Shown here: positions 1 to 10,493 of the stretch, one piece after another
Numbering within the stretch: position 1 is the first letter of the stretch
Layout of the letters: each line of letters starts with the position of its first letter
From: Opitutia bacterium ISCC 52
GTDB lineage: Bacteria; Verrucomicrobiota; Verrucomicrobiia; Opitutales; UBA2995
Assembly: GCA_014529675.2 (NCBI GenBank)
Contig: CP076040.1
Span: 2,437,894-2,501,893 of the forward strand
Reading direction: 5' to 3'
DNA length: 64,000 nucleotides
Program-made: the position numbers and the translations under genes
The notes under the pieces: model-generated
What the model was told of the DNA's origin: nothing
Database searches by the model: none
What the model saw: only the letters and a program-made list of their open reading frames with translations

Positions 1-1702
1 TCGTTCCACTCTTTTCCAAATTAATGGCTGGGAATATGCGTTTGTCGGAGAGAGATCGGTCCAGATCGAGCTCCATATTACCCGTTCCCTTAAACTCTTC
101 AAAAACAACTTCGTCCATCTTACTACCGGTCTCGACCAGAGCAGTACCCATAATCGTAAGACTTCCGCCTCCTTCAATATTTCGAGCTGATCCGAAGAAC
201 CGTTTGGGCTTCTGCAAAGCACCCGCTTCCACACCACCCGATAAGATCTTACCACTATTGGGCATCATGGTATTGTAGGCACGAGCAAGACGAGTAATTG
301 AGTCGAGTAGAATAATGACATTCCTACCCATTTCCACCATACGACGGGCTTTCTCGATAACCATCTCAGATACGTGCACGTGATTATCAGCGGCTTCGTC
401 AAACGTTGAAGCAATGACCTCACCTTTTACCATACGACGAAAATCAGTTACTTCTTCGGGGCGCTCATCAATGAGCAGAACGATTAAGTCCGCATCTGGA
501 TTATTGGCTGCCAACGAATTGGCCAGCCCTTGAAGAATGATCGTCTTACCCGTTCTAGGTGGAGCCACAATCAATCCACGTTGACCAAATCCGATAGGGG
601 TCAATGCATCCACAACCCGCATTGAGACATCCTGATTCTTAATATCCTCAACAGGAGTCTCCAAAATGATGCGCTCTGTTGGGTAATAAGGAATCAAATC
701 TTCAAAAGGTGTAATGTGTTGAATCTCTTCAGGCGCCACACCAGAAGCAGAAATCAAATCCACAACATAGCCGCAGCCATTCCCTACCTGGGGCAATACC
801 TGCACATCTATCATATGCCCTGATTTCAATCCGTGTTGCTTGATAAAAAGATCTGGAACGTAGAAATCCTGGGCATGAGGAACATAATTATTATGCTCGT
901 GAACGATGAAAGCACCTTCATCTTCTGTTACCCATAAAAGACCTGTATCCAAGATGGGGCGTTTGTGCTCCACTCCATACTTGATCAGAAGATCCAGGAG
1001 CATCCGCTTGTTGGGCGCGGTTTCAAAAGTTACGCCAACTTCCTCAACAGCAGTTACAAATTCCAATAGCGGTAGTTTATAAAAATCATTGAGCTTAATG
1101 GGATCTCCACCACCTGATCCTTCGTCAGCTAAGAACTTAAGATCCTTTATGCTTTTGATGGTCTCATCTTCCAAAAGATTGCCGAGAGGTGGCAGTACGA
1201 TCGAATCAACGGCTTTTCTTCTACCCTTCTGTGGTTGATGCCTCTTCTTTGCCTGCTTCTTGGGCTGGTTCTGGTGGTTGTGCTTCCCGTGCTTTTTCTT
1301 AAAATTTCCCTTCTGGTACTTTTGCCTACGGTTCTGGTGCCTGCCGCCCTGTTGATTATTGTTATTATTATTGGTATTGTCCTGAGGCTTTTGGTTCTGC
1401 TCTTTGACAGGTGCTTGCTCCTTCGAAGGCTTTTCATCAGCCGGTTGTCCCGGTTCGCTTACATCGTTGGGGTCAAATGAGAAGGAGACTTCATTTCCAG
1501 GATCAAAGGAATCATCCTTAGCTGGCTTCTCAGATTTTTCCGCCTTCGAAGATTCATTAGAATTTGAGGAGGACTCAGCCTTGGGGCTGCGTTTCCGGGC
1601 CGTTTTCCTGGCGGCACGTTTGCGAGCCGGTTTTGCAGCTTTCTCAGTATTATCTGAGCTCACCTGGCTACTGTCTTGGATGGGAGATTCGTCTTCGGAC
1701 AT
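1..1702 (-). CDS. rho: Transcription termination factor Rho (C-terminus beyond window)
   Basis: Rho is the hexameric RNA-dependent ATPase that ends transcription in the cytoplasm. The frame opens with ATG at 1702 and runs off the window edge after about 567 codons, so the last residues are missing. Residues 1-165 are a long low-complexity extension: a Ser/Lys/Ala-rich stretch, then an Asn run near residues 107-117, then a Lys/Arg/His/Gln-rich basic patch. The Rho N-terminal and cold-shock RNA-binding domains follow (a [14 protein letters not shown] segment is visible). The Walker A APPRTGKT lies near residue 382, followed by [12 protein letters not shown] and the [11 protein letters not shown] segment. 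The catalytic core looks intact. It lies downstream of coaE on the same strand, 129 bp away. Confidence 0.97.
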   Translation of the reverse strand, partial: MSEDESPIQDSSQVSSDNTEKAAKPARKRAARKTARKRSPKAESSSNSNESSKAEKSEKPAKDDSFDPGNEVSFSFDPNDVSEPGQPADEKPSKEQAPVKEQNQKPQDNTNNNNNNQQGGRHQNRRQKYQKGNFKKKHGKHNHQNQPKKQAKKRHQPQKGRRKAVDSIVLPPLGNLLEDETIKSIKDLKFLADEGSGGGDPIKLNDFYKLPLLEFVTAVEEVGVTFETAPNKRMLLDLLIKYGVEHKRPILDTGLLWVTEDEGAFIVHEHNNYVPHAQDFYVPDLFIKQHGLKSGHMIDVQVLPQVGNGCGYVVDLISASGVAPEEIQHITPFEDLIPYYPTERIILETPVEDIKNQDVSMRVVDALTPIGFGQRGLIVAPPRTGKTIILQGLANSLAANNPDADLIVLLIDERPEEVTDFRRMVKGEVIASTFDEAADNHVHVSEMVIEKARRMVEMGRNVIILLDSITRLARAYNTMMPNSGKILSGGVEAGALQKPKRFFGSARNIEGGGSLTIMGTALVETGSKMDEVVFEEFKGTGNMELDLDRSLSDKRIFPAINLEKSGT

Positions 1703-1831
1703 AATAAAAGGTCAAACTCTGTTGGGCTAACGAATAAATAGATTAAGGGCTTATTATATTGGATAAAAATGAATTCTGAGGCGCCTCGGGCCTACAAATT
1801 TCTATAACCAGAACGGGAGAAACGTAAGTAA

Positions 1832-2410
1832 TTAAGAATGAAGCTGTTCAAACAGGCGCTTCACTTGCCTTTTGAGGAACTCAATAGAACCGTCATTTAG
1901 AATCACAAAATCCGCCCGGGAGATTTTTTGGGTTTGAGGAAGTTGTTTCTGCCTTCGAGCTTCAACTTCTTCGGGACTGAATCCACGATTCTTCAGTCGG
2001 CTTACTCGTAATGAATAACTAGATACAACGGATATCGAACGTTCTACCTCTTTTTCAAGGTTTTTTTCAAATAACAGTGGGATTTCTGCTATCCACAAGG
2101 CCTCAGGCTTTTCAACCATTTGCTGGCTTCTGTGTTTTCGAACCAAGGGATGAAGGGCCGATTCAAGCCATTGAAGCTCCTCGGCATTATTAAAAACCCT
2201 TTTTCCTAAAGCCTTGCGGTCCACCTTTCCCTCAGAATCGAAGATCTCGTTTCCGAATCGATTCCTCAATTCAGACCGAAATAGCTCATTTTTCGAATAC
2301 GCCTCAGCAACCGCGACATCTGAATCTACCACCGAAGCACCCAGTTCTCTAAAACATTCGAGCACTGAGGATTTTCCACTACCAAAACTGCCAGTAAGGC
2401 CGACAAGCAT
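1832..2410 (-). CDS. coaE: Dephospho-CoA kinase
   Basis: CoaE catalyses the last step of coenzyme A synthesis, ATP-dependent phosphorylation of the 3'-hydroxyl of dephospho-CoA. At 192 residues it has the normal family length. The P-loop GSFGSGKS is at residues 7-14, and the ADFVILNDGS segment near the C-terminus matches the conserved family motif. It reads toward rho and probably shares a transcript with it. The opposite-strand comM start lies about 100 bp upstream, so this short gap probably holds divergent promoters. Confidence 0.96.
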   Translation of the reverse strand: MLVGLTGSFGSGKSSVLECFRELGASVVDSDVAVAEAYSKNELFRSELRNRFGNEIFDSEGKVDRKALGKRVFNNAEELQWLESALHPLVRKHRSQQMVEKPEALWIAEIPLLFEKNLEKEVERSISVVSSYSLRVSRLKNRGFSPEEVEARRQKQLPQTQKISRADFVILNDGSIEFLKRQVKRLFEQLHS

Positions 2411-2514
2411 GAGGAAAGCCTTACAGTGAGTTCTCGGTGGGTCCAGTCACTTTTCAGTTTCAAAATAGGTCAATATCCCTAGCGTGTAGAAAAGCTCTCA
2501 GTTATTCCTTCTCT

Positions 2515-3577
2515 ATGTTAGCCACCGTCAGCTCCTCCACCCTTCTAGGCATCGACGCCGAACTTGTCCAAGTAGAGGTCAACACAGGCGAAGAAGGAGA
2601 GCCCAAAGCTTTTATGGTAGGATTGCCCGATGCCGCCGTAAAAGAGTCACAAAACCGTGTATTTTCTGCTCTGACCAACTCCGGTTTTAATATGAGCAGA
2701 ACCAGGACCACGATCAATCTTGCTCCCGGAGACGTCAGGAAGGAAGGTCCGCTTTACGATTTGCCAATCGCCATAGGACTCCTTTTAGCCACGCGGCAAA
2801 TAGAAACGAATACCGTCAGTGATTACTTGATTGCAGGAGAACTCAGCCTCTCAGGTGCAACACGCCCCATCAAGGGCGGCCTGGCAATAGCGCTATTGGC
2901 CAGAAAACTGAATAAAAAGGGAATCATTCTGCCCTATCCCTCGAGCCAGGAAGCCGCTTTAGTCGAAGGCATTGAGGTGATTGAAATATCATCCTTAGAT
3001 GAAACGGTGAGGTTTTTGCAGGGCCAAACCATACTTACAGCTCAAAGCACCGAGTCGGTTCTAGCGACCCTGGAAAGCCAAGATGAGCATGAAGGGGATT
3101 TCTCAGAGATAAAAGGCCAGCACACGGTGAGAAGAGCGATCGAAGTGGCTGTAGCCGGAGGCCATAACATTTTGCTCATAGGTCCACCTGGCTCAGGAAA
3201 GTCAATGATGGCTAAACGCATTCCAACCATCATGCCCGAACCGACCCTGGATGAATTCCTGGAAATATTGAGTGTTCACTCAGTTGCAGGAAATACTCTG
3301 AAGGGTCCAGTAAATCGATTCCAGCGGCCCTACCGGTCGCCCCACCATACAATCAGCGACGTAGGTCTATTAGGAGGCGGATCCATCCCTGGCCCCGGAG
3401 AAGTATCTCTCGCTCACAACGGAGTTTTATTTCTGGATGAATTACCCGAATTCAAGCGATCCGCACTGGAAGTGCTTCGACAACCTTTGGAGGATGGAGA
3501 TGTAACGATCTCCCGTAGTGCCGGTAAAATAACCCTTCCTTGCCGCTTCATGCTGGTTGCAGCCATGAACCCAACTC
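2515..3577 (+). pseudogene. comM: ComM/YifB Mg-chelatase-like AAA+ ATPase, 5' part, interrupted
   Basis: ComM is a hexameric helicase promoting branch migration during natural transformation. This part holds the Lon-like N-terminal domain and most of the AAA+ core: Walker A GPPGSGKS and Walker [13 protein letters not shown] prefer ATG 2515 (MLATVSSS) over the upstream GTG at 2437, because family proteins begin there. Homology stops at AAMNPT (about 3577). The frame then reads about 17 foreign residues to a stop at 3630. The missing part, starting PCGYIG, lies at 11249-11725. Together the two parts give about 511 residues, the normal ComM length, so nothing was deleted at insertion. The truncated product lacks the rest of the ATPase core and the C-terminal domain and should be inactive. 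Confidence 0.93.
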
Positions 3578-3696
3578 GTGCAAGGTTAATTTCTAGGTTT
3601 TCTTTAAATAATTGCAGGAAAGCGGCTTAGAGAATTCCCGGATAAATCCCCAAAAACCGTAAAATACCGCAAAATGCCCCTAAATCACGTTTTTTT

Positions 3697-3714
3697 GCCC
3701 CTTTTTTGTCCCCT
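3697..3714 (+). repeat. Direct repeat inside left end of comM island
   Basis: GCCCCTTTTTTGTCCCCT here matches GTCCCTTTTTAGTCCCCT at 11193-11210 in the same orientation, 16 of 18 positions. The copies lie about 120 bp inside the left boundary repeat and about 40 bp inside the right one. They could be arm-type recombinase binding sites; this is inference from position only. Confidence 0.55.
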
Positions 3715-3844
3715 GAATCTTGCTTTAAAAAGATCAAAAACATCTAAATTCGACAATAAATTCTCTCCTTAGACAGCCGACATTATCCAAGATATTTCGA
3801 TCAATCTGCCTCAAATTGGATAGCCCACTCCTATTCAATTAAAC

Positions 3845-4306
3845 TTAGCTAGAATGTATAAATAACTCAATGCGTCCGATCTCGGCCAGATCACCAACGA
3901 TTGCCTCAGGGGCAAACCTCGCACGGTGCCTGTGCCCCAAATATCTACTGATTAAATGTCGATGACGAATGTACTGGTAGGAGGAATCTAAGCGCTTCCC
4001 GTTCTTATTAAACACTTCAAAGTGAACATGGGTATCAAACGGAAGCCTGCTGATTCTTGTAAGTTTTAGATTCACATACAATAGAACATCATCGCCCACT
4101 TGCTTTGTGAACGCGTCCTCAATCAAAACGGCTTCCGAGTCGTTATTTACTTTGAACTGAATATTGGTCGAGCGATCCGAAAATTGAACGGTTGATCCAA
4201 GTGATGAATATTCACGATCTTCTAATTCCGAATTTTCTGCGACTGAGAGACAACCGCACAAGGTGATAAACGTAGTAGCTAGAATCAAGAGCAGAAACTT
4301 ATTCAT
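3845..4306 (-). CDS. Small predicted lipoprotein, last gene of the metal-efflux operon
   Basis: This is a 153-residue protein of unrecognised family. The N-terminus is a typical lipoprotein signal (MNKFLLLILATTF) with lipobox LCGC near residues 16-19, so it is probably membrane-anchored in the periplasm or outer membrane. The body is predicted beta-rich and ends with His/Arg-rich stretches (RHRHLISRYLGHRHRARF) that could bind metal or anions; this is inference. It lies 54 bp downstream of the RND pump gene on the same strand inside the comM island, so a role in metal handling is possible but not shown. Confidence 0.7.
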   Translation of the reverse strand: MNKFLLLILATTFITLCGCLSVAENSELEDREYSSLGSTVQFSDRSTNIQFKVNNDSEAVLIEDAFTKQVGDDVLLYVNLKLTRISRLPFDTHVHFEVFNKNGKRLDSSYQYIRHRHLISRYLGHRHRARFAPEAIVGDLAEIGRIELFIHSS

Positions 4307-4360
4307 TTAAGTATATTAAATATTGTTTGAAAGATTTCTTTGTAAAGGCACCCAGGCAAT

Positions 4361-7300
4361 TCAGTGAGCCTTATATTCCCTTCCAAATCTGGAATACAGG
4401 CTTGGAACAACGATCATGTTGAGAAATGTGGACGTGATAAGCCCGCCGAGGATGACAATAGCCATAGGGGCTTCTATTTCTTTTCCTGGTTCACCCATTC
4501 CAAGGGCTAGAGGAATAAGAGCCAGCGCAGCGGTAAGGGCCGTCATAAGGATCGGATTCAATCGTTCCATAGAACCCTGCCTTACCGCCCCGGCTAAAGG
4601 CACACCTTCCCTCATCAGTGTTTGGTAATGGGAAATCAGTAGGATTCCATTTCGGGCTGCGATACCAAAGAGGGTGATGAATCCCACCAGCGATGCCACG
4701 CTTACAATACCATCGGTGAGGCGAACCGCCCAAACACCGCCTATTAGTGCCAGTGGAAGATTAACCAAAGCAAACAGAGTATCCCACATGTTGCCGAATT
4801 GGTAATATAGAATCAGGATAATGATGGCTAATGAAACGAGCGATAGAATGGTAATGGCTCTCGAAGCGGATTGCTCACTCTCGAATTGTCCGCCGTATTC
4901 GACGTAATAGCCTGAGGGGAAGTCCACGTTCTCTTTTACTTGGCGTTGAATGTCCGCGATTACTCCGCCCAAATCTCGACCGGCTACATTCGCCTGGACG
5001 ACCAGCTTCCTTTGAGCGTTCTCACGGCCAATTTGATTGGGGCCCATGTTATAGTTTACTGAAGCAAACTCCGACAAAGGGACCATTTGGCCGGTTGGAG
5101 TATTCACTAAAGCATTTCGAATTGCCTCCAAACTATCACGACTGCTCGAATGATAACGCACCACAATGTCAAAGGCGTTCTGACCTTCGAGCACTCGGCC
5201 AGCTTTTTCACCATTGAATGCAACGTCCACTGTGTCCGCCAATTGACCAGCAGTAATACCATACAAGGCCATCGCTTCACGATTGAATTGGATGGAAATC
5301 TGAGGAATATTTACCATCGGCTCCACCGCCAAATCAACGATTCCAGGAATCCCTTGCATTTGCGATTCGATTTCACTGGCGATGACACGAAGCTGATCAA
5401 GGTCTGGTCCAAAGATTTTTACCGCAATACTCGCACGAGTGCCTGACAGCATATGGTCAATTCGATGGCTAATCGGCTGACCAACTGTAAATTGAGCTCC
5501 AGCAATCCTGCCCAAGGCCGCTCTCGCTTCTTCCATCGCCATCTCACGGTCTACTGCCTCAATATCTAATACTACTTCAAGCTCACCCGCATTTACTGGC
5601 TGGGCATGCTCATCCAGTTCCGCACGACCCGTTCTCCGCTGAACACTAAGAACTCCGGGAACTCCAAGAATTTGCTGTTCCGTCATACGCCCCATTGCAT
5701 CCGATTCGTCCAACGAAGTTCCTGGAGCTGTTAGGTAACTGATGGTTAATGCGCCTTCATTAAATTCTGGCAAAAATGATCTTCCCAATGAGGGAGCAAC
5801 AGCCAAGGCACTGCCTAACAGGACCAAAGCACCCGCAATTGACATCCAGGGATAAGCCAGAGCCAAATTTAAAGTCACCCTATAAACAGGCTTCAGCAAT
5901 CCGGCCATCCAACCTTCTTTTTCTTTTCCAATGTTCCGAGCCCTAGGTAACAGCAAAGCCGCTAAGACAGGGGTCACCGTCAGAGCAATCACCAGGCTGG
6001 CAAAAATAGATAAGATATAGGCAACGCCCATAGGCCGGAGCAACCTGCCTTCCACCCCGCTCAGGAAAAACAAAGGGAGAAATACAACCGTGATAATCAG
6101 CGTAGCGCTCACCATTGGCTTACGGATTTCTTTAGAAGCCAGCAGCACCACCGTGTTGACTGCTTGCTTTAAATCAGCTGGCTTTCTGTGGTTTTCTCTG
6201 AGCCGTCGAAATACATTTTCAACGTCGATGATGGCATCATCCACAAGAGCCCCAATTGCGATGCCGATTCCTCCAAGCGACATGGTATTGAGAGTAAATC
6301 CCATCCACCGAAAAATCAGAAAAGTCGCAGCAATTGACAGGGGAATTGCCAACACTGAGATGAATGTGATTCTGAAGTTTCCCAGAAACAGAAAAAGAAT
6401 GACAATTACCAGAAGGGCTCCGTCACGCAGTGCAATCAAAACGTTTTTGACCGCCACATTGATGAAATCGGCCTGCCGGAAGGAATCCTTTTGAACAATA
6501 ACTCCTGGAGGTAAGTTGATTTGTATGTCAGCCAATGCAGCATCAATGCCTTCAGTCAGAGCTAGTGTATTAAATCCTGGTTGTTTTGTGACCGACAATA
6601 CCACCGCCGCATTACCGTTAGCCGAGGCAGTACCTAAGCTGACTGCAGGACCAATCTGTACTTCTGCTATGTCTTCAAGGAGTATCGATGCTTCACCACG
6701 ACGACCCACCACAGATCGCGCAAGATGTTCAACGGTATAAGCACGACCCAATCCACGAATCTGGTATTCTTTCCCCTTAGTGCGCAATAGCCCTCCCGAG
6801 GTGTTTTTACTAGCCTCCTCGGCAGCTTCATAGACTTCTTCCAAGGACATCCCAAAGGCTGCCAGGCGGTCTGGATACACATTGATTTGGTACTCCTTCA
6901 ACTCACCTCCGATAGGAACTACTTGAGCAACACCCGGTACAGCGAGTAGTCGGCGACGCATGGTCCAATCGGCGATGGTCCGCAATTCCATGGGAGATAC
7001 AACTTCATCCTCATCTGTCCTTTCTGCATACAGACCAACCAACATGATCTCCCCCATGATGGACGCCATCGGTGCCATAACCGGTTCCGGAATATCGGGA
7101 GGTAAGGATCCGAGAGCTGCCTGAAGTTTCTCCGAAACAATTTGCCGGGCGGCATAGACATCCATGTCCCAATCAAACTCGACATGCACAATACTGATAC
7201 CTGGCGCAGAAAACGAACGGACTCGTCGGACGCCGGTAGCGCCATTCACAGCGGATTCAAGGGGAAAGGTAACAAGAGCCTCCACCTGCTCTGGAGCCAT

Positions 7301-7465
7301 ACCGTGTGCTTCGGTGAGTAGAGTTACGGTGGGTGCGTTTAAGTCCGGAAAAACATCAATAGGTAGACGCAAAGCCGTGTAAAATCCACCGGCCAACAAA
7401 CCGAGAGCAGAAAAGAGAACCAACGCGCGGTTCTTTAAGGAAAATCCAATGATCGCATCAAACAT
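4361..7465 (-). CDS. Heavy-metal efflux RND pump, CusA/CzcA family
   Basis: This inner-membrane proton-driven pump exports metal cations through a tripartite complex with the adaptor and outer-membrane factor encoded just upstream. It has 1034 residues, normal for the family. The N-terminal helix (IIGFSLKNRALVLF) and PIDVFPDLNAPTV segment are typical. The motif ALVDDAIIDVENVFRR in the fourth transmembrane helix is the HME-RND signature with the proton-relay acidic residues. The C-terminal helices contain GIAARNGILLISHYQ. The substrate (Cu/Ag, Zn/Co/Cd or other) cannot be decided from sequence by eye. The gene lies 11 bp after the adaptor gene, consistent with one operon. Confidence 0.95.
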   Translation of the reverse strand: MFDAIIGFSLKNRALVLFSALGLLAGGFYTALRLPIDVFPDLNAPTVTLLTEAHGMAPEQVEALVTFPLESAVNGATGVRRVRSFSAPGISIVHVEFDWDMDVYAARQIVSEKLQAALGSLPPDIPEPVMAPMASIMGEIMLVGLYAERTDEDEVVSPMELRTIADWTMRRRLLAVPGVAQVVPIGGELKEYQINVYPDRLAAFGMSLEEVYEAAEEASKNTSGGLLRTKGKEYQIRGLGRAYTVEHLARSVVGRRGEASILLEDIAEVQIGPAVSLGTASANGNAAVVLSVTKQPGFNTLALTEGIDAALADIQINLPPGVIVQKDSFRQADFINVAVKNVLIALRDGALLVIVILFLFLGNFRITFISVLAIPLSIAATFLIFRWMGFTLNTMSLGGIGIAIGALVDDAIIDVENVFRRLRENHRKPADLKQAVNTVVLLASKEIRKPMVSATLIITVVFLPLFFLSGVEGRLLRPMGVAYILSIFASLVIALTVTPVLAALLLPRARNIGKEKEGWMAGLLKPVYRVTLNLALAYPWMSIAGALVLLGSALAVAPSLGRSFLPEFNEGALTISYLTAPGTSLDESDAMGRMTEQQILGVPGVLSVQRRTGRAELDEHAQPVNAGELEVVLDIEAVDREMAMEEARAALGRIAGAQFTVGQPISHRIDHMLSGTRASIAVKIFGPDLDQLRVIASEIESQMQGIPGIVDLAVEPMVNIPQISIQFNREAMALYGITAGQLADTVDVAFNGEKAGRVLEGQNAFDIVVRYHSSSRDSLEAIRNALVNTPTGQMVPLSEFASVNYNMGPNQIGRENAQRKLVVQANVAGRDLGGVIADIQRQVKENVDFPSGYYVEYGGQFESEQSASRAITILSLVSLAIIILILYYQFGNMWDTLFALVNLPLALIGGVWAVRLTDGIVSVASLVGFITLFGIAARNGILLISHYQTLMREGVPLAGAVRQGSMERLNPILMTALTAALALIPLALGMGEPGKEIEAPMAIVILGGLITSTFLNMIVVPSLYSRFGREYKAH

Positions 7466-7476
7466 AGAATACCTCC

Positions 7477-9072
7477 TTAGTGAGCATGGCCGTGGCCCAT
7501 TTCACTCGTCGAAAGTGAAGCGATCCTAATGAATGGAGCACCTTTCGTCACAATACGTTCACCCGGGAATATCCCAGAAAAAACCTGAACGTAATACCCG
7601 TCATTTACTCCCAGCTTCGGGTATCTTTTCTCTATCGTTTCTCCGGCTGTTTGAACGTAGACGATGGGGATTCCTTCTTCTTCATGAATCGAGGTCATTG
7701 GCACGGTTAACTGCATCTCTTCAGAATCACCACTAAGAAGGTTGGCCGTACCTTTTGTTCCAGGATAGAGTCCTAGGGTTGAATTATCGAACATGAACCG
7801 TAGTAGCGCCACACCGCTACCATCCTTAATGAGAGGTGTTTGTGTGAGTAACTGGCCACCATGCGAAGATAGCTTATAAATGTTTTCCCTTCCGGCGGGT
7901 TTAAAGCTCGCGTCAGTAACCGGCGAATCTGGACTCAATCGTGCGAGCACCACATGAGCTTCGAGAATCAGCTGAGAAGTATTGGTTATTAGAGCAAGAG
8001 GATCACCTGCTTCGACCCGTTCACCAGGTTTCACGTATACTTCAGTAAGGATGCCATCAAGGGGTGAATTCGTTTTGGTATGAAGATTAGAGAAGTCGTC
8101 CAAATCACTCTGCCAACCTGTTTTGTCTACCGCTGTTCGGAGGGTTTGGTACTTTATTTGAGCTTCAAGTACCCGCTTATCTGATACGGCGTTGCTTTCT
8201 TTCAGACTTTCAACACGGCTCAACTCCGCTTTCGCCAATTGATATTCCTCAACTAGCTTGGAAAGTCCTCCTGTCCAAGAAGCATCAGGTTCTATTGTCA
8301 GCAAGACCTGTCCCTTTCTTACTCCGGAGCCCAGCTCCATATTGGTTTCACTGTTTTTAAAACTTACGATTCCTCCTACGGGCGCTGGTACCAAAGCTTG
8401 TCCATTAATCGGCAGCCGCAAATGGGCTATTGAAGATACCGCATTTTGAATGGGTCGACGCGTGGCTACCACAGTCTCGTAATCGATTTTCCACTGCTGT
8501 TCTTTTAGAAAGGCTATTTCATTCGGATTCTCTGAGTCTTCCGGGTGATCATGAGGCAACTTATCGACTGACGGAAACACCTCTACAAAATCAAGGACGT
8601 GTACATCCTCCAGCTGCGAGCCTCGAAGGTGAAGTTCCATGCTAACCTCCCCGAAAAAGGTGGGGGTAATGGTGGGTAAATAGATTCCGTCTCTTACCGG
8701 CGCGTCGGCTGACACGGTATAGGTTTCGCCCGATGGATGCACAAGGCGAATTTCGAGTGTGCCTTCTGTAACCGGAGCGAATTCAGGGATACGGGTAAGG
8801 TGAATAATAAGCTGCTCAGATCTGCCTTGAACTAACTGACCGTGTTCCATGAACAGTTCTGATTTCTCAGTAAATTGAGTGATTGAAATTACTTCGACAT
8901 GGTCGTGTCCATGATCATCGACTTCCACATGCTGCGAATGGTTATGATCATCGTCATCGTGGCTGTGGAGAGAGGCTGACTCACCACAACCGTAAAGTAA
9001 CCAAGTCAGACTCAAACTGAAAGAAGCAAAAATGGGATGAAAAGGTGATTTGAATGTTCCAAAGCGTTTCAT
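7477..9072 (-). CDS. RND periplasmic adaptor (CusB/CzcB type), His-rich N-terminus
   Basis: This membrane-fusion protein links the RND pump to the outer-membrane channel. It has 531 residues and a lipoprotein-type signal ending LLYGC near residue 29. A mature N-terminus crowded with Asp and His (HDDDDHNHSQH, then DDHGHDHVE) follows, typical of CzcB-like adaptors that bind Zn or Co. The lipoyl/barrel-sandwich parts (LVPAPVGGIVSF, SPLDGILTEVYVKPGERV) and an alpha-hairpin between them are recognisable. The C-terminus ends with MGHGHAH. The gene is 19 bp downstream of the outer-membrane factor gene. The His clusters favour zinc, cobalt, cadmium or copper as substrate. Confidence 0.94.
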   Translation of the reverse strand: MKRFGTFKSPFHPIFASFSLSLTWLLYGCGESASLHSHDDDDHNHSQHVEVDDHGHDHVEVISITQFTEKSELFMEHGQLVQGRSEQLIIHLTRIPEFAPVTEGTLEIRLVHPSGETYTVSADAPVRDGIYLPTITPTFFGEVSMELHLRGSQLEDVHVLDFVEVFPSVDKLPHDHPEDSENPNEIAFLKEQQWKIDYETVVATRRPIQNAVSSIAHLRLPINGQALVPAPVGGIVSFKNSETNMELGSGVRKGQVLLTIEPDASWTGGLSKLVEEYQLAKAELSRVESLKESNAVSDKRVLEAQIKYQTLRTAVDKTGWQSDLDDFSNLHTKTNSPLDGILTEVYVKPGERVEAGDPLALITNTSQLILEAHVVLARLSPDSPVTDASFKPAGRENIYKLSSHGGQLLTQTPLIKDGSGVALLRFMFDNSTLGLYPGTKGTANLLSGDSEEMQLTVPMTSIHEEEGIPIVYVQTAGETIEKRYPKLGVNDGYYVQVFSGIFPGERIVTKGAPFIRIASLSTSEMGHGHAH

Positions 9073-9091
9073 AATTAAATGGGCTGATAAA

Positions 9092-10378
9092 TTAGGGATG
9101 AGTGGTTGAAGTTGCGGTGACGTAGGCTAGATCGATGGCTGCTATCCGCAGTGACTTTTGTAGTTCAATTTCTTCTTCAGAAATCTCTAAGTAAGCTTCA
9201 ACAGTATCGAGGTATTCAAGCAGGCTAGTCTCTCCTGCTTCAAATCTCACCGCTGTGATGTTTAGAAGCGTTGCAGCATTGTCAGAAGCGGCACCAAGCT
9301 CGTTAATGTCCTGCCAAGCTTTACTTACTTGTTGCCAGCGATCATAGGCGAAAACGGCCTGACCTTTAATGAGTCGAACCGCTTGGTGGTAGGCTACTTC
9401 TGCCCGAACAGCTTCTGCATGTGCTCGTGATACTGCTCCTTGATTCCGGTCAAACAAGGGGATTTCCACTGCGAGTCCAAGAAAGAGGCCGTCTCTCCCT
9501 CTATTGTCCTCCATGTGGGCGGCTTCCAACGATAGTTCTGGCAGGCCCTCTTTTTGGCTAAGTTTGCGTTCACTTCGTTTCCACTCATGCATCGCTTTAG
9601 CAGCCTTGAGGTCGGGTCGATTTAGCAAAGCTATTTCGCGAACGTTATCCCTCTCTGAAAATGAATGTACCATCCAATCCATATCGGAAATTGAAGGGAT
9701 ACTGCCCTCAACGCCGGTCAGTTGACTGAAGCGGGAGAGTATATCCAATTGCTGGCTAGTGATCCGATTCTCATGAAAAGCATGGCGGGAAACAGCCAAG
9801 TTAACACGTTGGAACAAGCTTGGAGAAACATCCCCGCTGTCTACGGCTGCTTTCGCAAATTCCCGCGCTCTATCCAGGGCTACATGGGCAGCTTCATGGC
9901 GTTCATGCTCCAGGCGATTTGCTGCATATTGCGCAAACACCAGAGAAACTTCACGAACCGTATGCCTGCGCTGATCCTCAATCTGGTAAGCAGTCACTTC
10001 GCCTTTTAACTGGGCGGAGTCGATACGGGTTGATCGCTTCCAAATAAAATCGAGCGGTGCTGAAATTCCTGTGGTTGTTTCTCGGGAGTCATCAGCCCTG
10101 TTCGACCCTCGCAAATTTTCCCGCTCATAAAAGAACGAAGGATTAGAGATGAGAGCCGCTGATTCCTGAAATCCCTTGGCTTCATCTGCAGCCGCTTGTT
10201 CAAGTATATCAATCTGCGCAAATTTAACAGCGCGATTAACTGCAATGCCTATTGGAACCTCCTCAGAGTGAACAAACAAAAAGGGGATCAGGATTGAACA
10301 AAGCGGAATGAATTTAGATCGTAGATCCGTCCGATTCCAAGAGGTCAGACGACATATCGAAAGTTGTATCTGTTGCAT
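9092..10378 (-). CDS. Outer-membrane efflux factor, TolC/CzcC family
   Basis: This is the outer-membrane channel of the tripartite metal efflux system. I take ATG 10378 as start, giving about 428 residues with a signal-like segment (FIPLCSILIPFLFVHS); the reading frame extends to 10456, but that adds an unlikely leader. Two outer-membrane efflux repeats are visible, rich in long amphipathic helices (RLEHERHEAAHVALDRAREF in the first, YLEISEEEIELQKSLRIAAI in the second). The PLFDRNQGAVSRA motif is typical of CzcC/CusC-like proteins. It is the second gene of the leftward operon. A hairpin (10414-10435) lies just upstream of its start. Confidence 0.92.
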   Translation of the reverse strand: MQQIQLSICRLTSWNRTDLRSKFIPLCSILIPFLFVHSEEVPIGIAVNRAVKFAQIDILEQAAADEAKGFQESAALISNPSFFYERENLRGSNRADDSRETTTGISAPLDFIWKRSTRIDSAQLKGEVTAYQIEDQRRHTVREVSLVFAQYAANRLEHERHEAAHVALDRAREFAKAAVDSGDVSPSLFQRVNLAVSRHAFHENRITSQQLDILSRFSQLTGVEGSIPSISDMDWMVHSFSERDNVREIALLNRPDLKAAKAMHEWKRSERKLSQKEGLPELSLEAAHMEDNRGRDGLFLGLAVEIPLFDRNQGAVSRAHAEAVRAEVAYHQAVRLIKGQAVFAYDRWQQVSKAWQDINELGAASDNAATLLNITAVRFEAGETSLLEYLDTVEAYLEISEEEIELQKSLRIAAIDLAYVTATSTTHP

Positions 10379-10413
10379 AATGAAGCATGTTTCGTAGGGA
10401 TTAAGGGTCGAAA

Positions 10414-10435
10414 AAGTCGCACGGCATGGCGACTT
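10414..10435. promoter_or_regulatory. Hairpin in the leader of the outer-membrane factor gene
   Basis: Perfect 7 bp arms AAGTCGC and GCGACTT with an 8 nt loop sit between the His-rich gene (ends 10494) and the start at 10378. A second small hairpin (TCCTG/CAGGA) lies near 10445-10465. They may be a processing or attenuation signal between the first two genes; there is no T-run on the minus side, so it is not a standard terminator. Confidence 0.35.
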
Positions 10436-10493
10436 GGGCCTACATCCTGCACACACGTACAGGACAAGACAGTTTCAGTTACGAAACGAAGCT

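Noticed and set aside
1147-1730. Frames at 1147-1437, 1235-1480 and 1404-1730
   Set aside because: Shadows of the low-complexity rho 5' region.
7690-7715. TTGGCACGGTTAACTGC as a sigma-54 promoter
   Set aside because: GG to GC spacing is 13 nt, and it lies antisense inside the adaptor gene.
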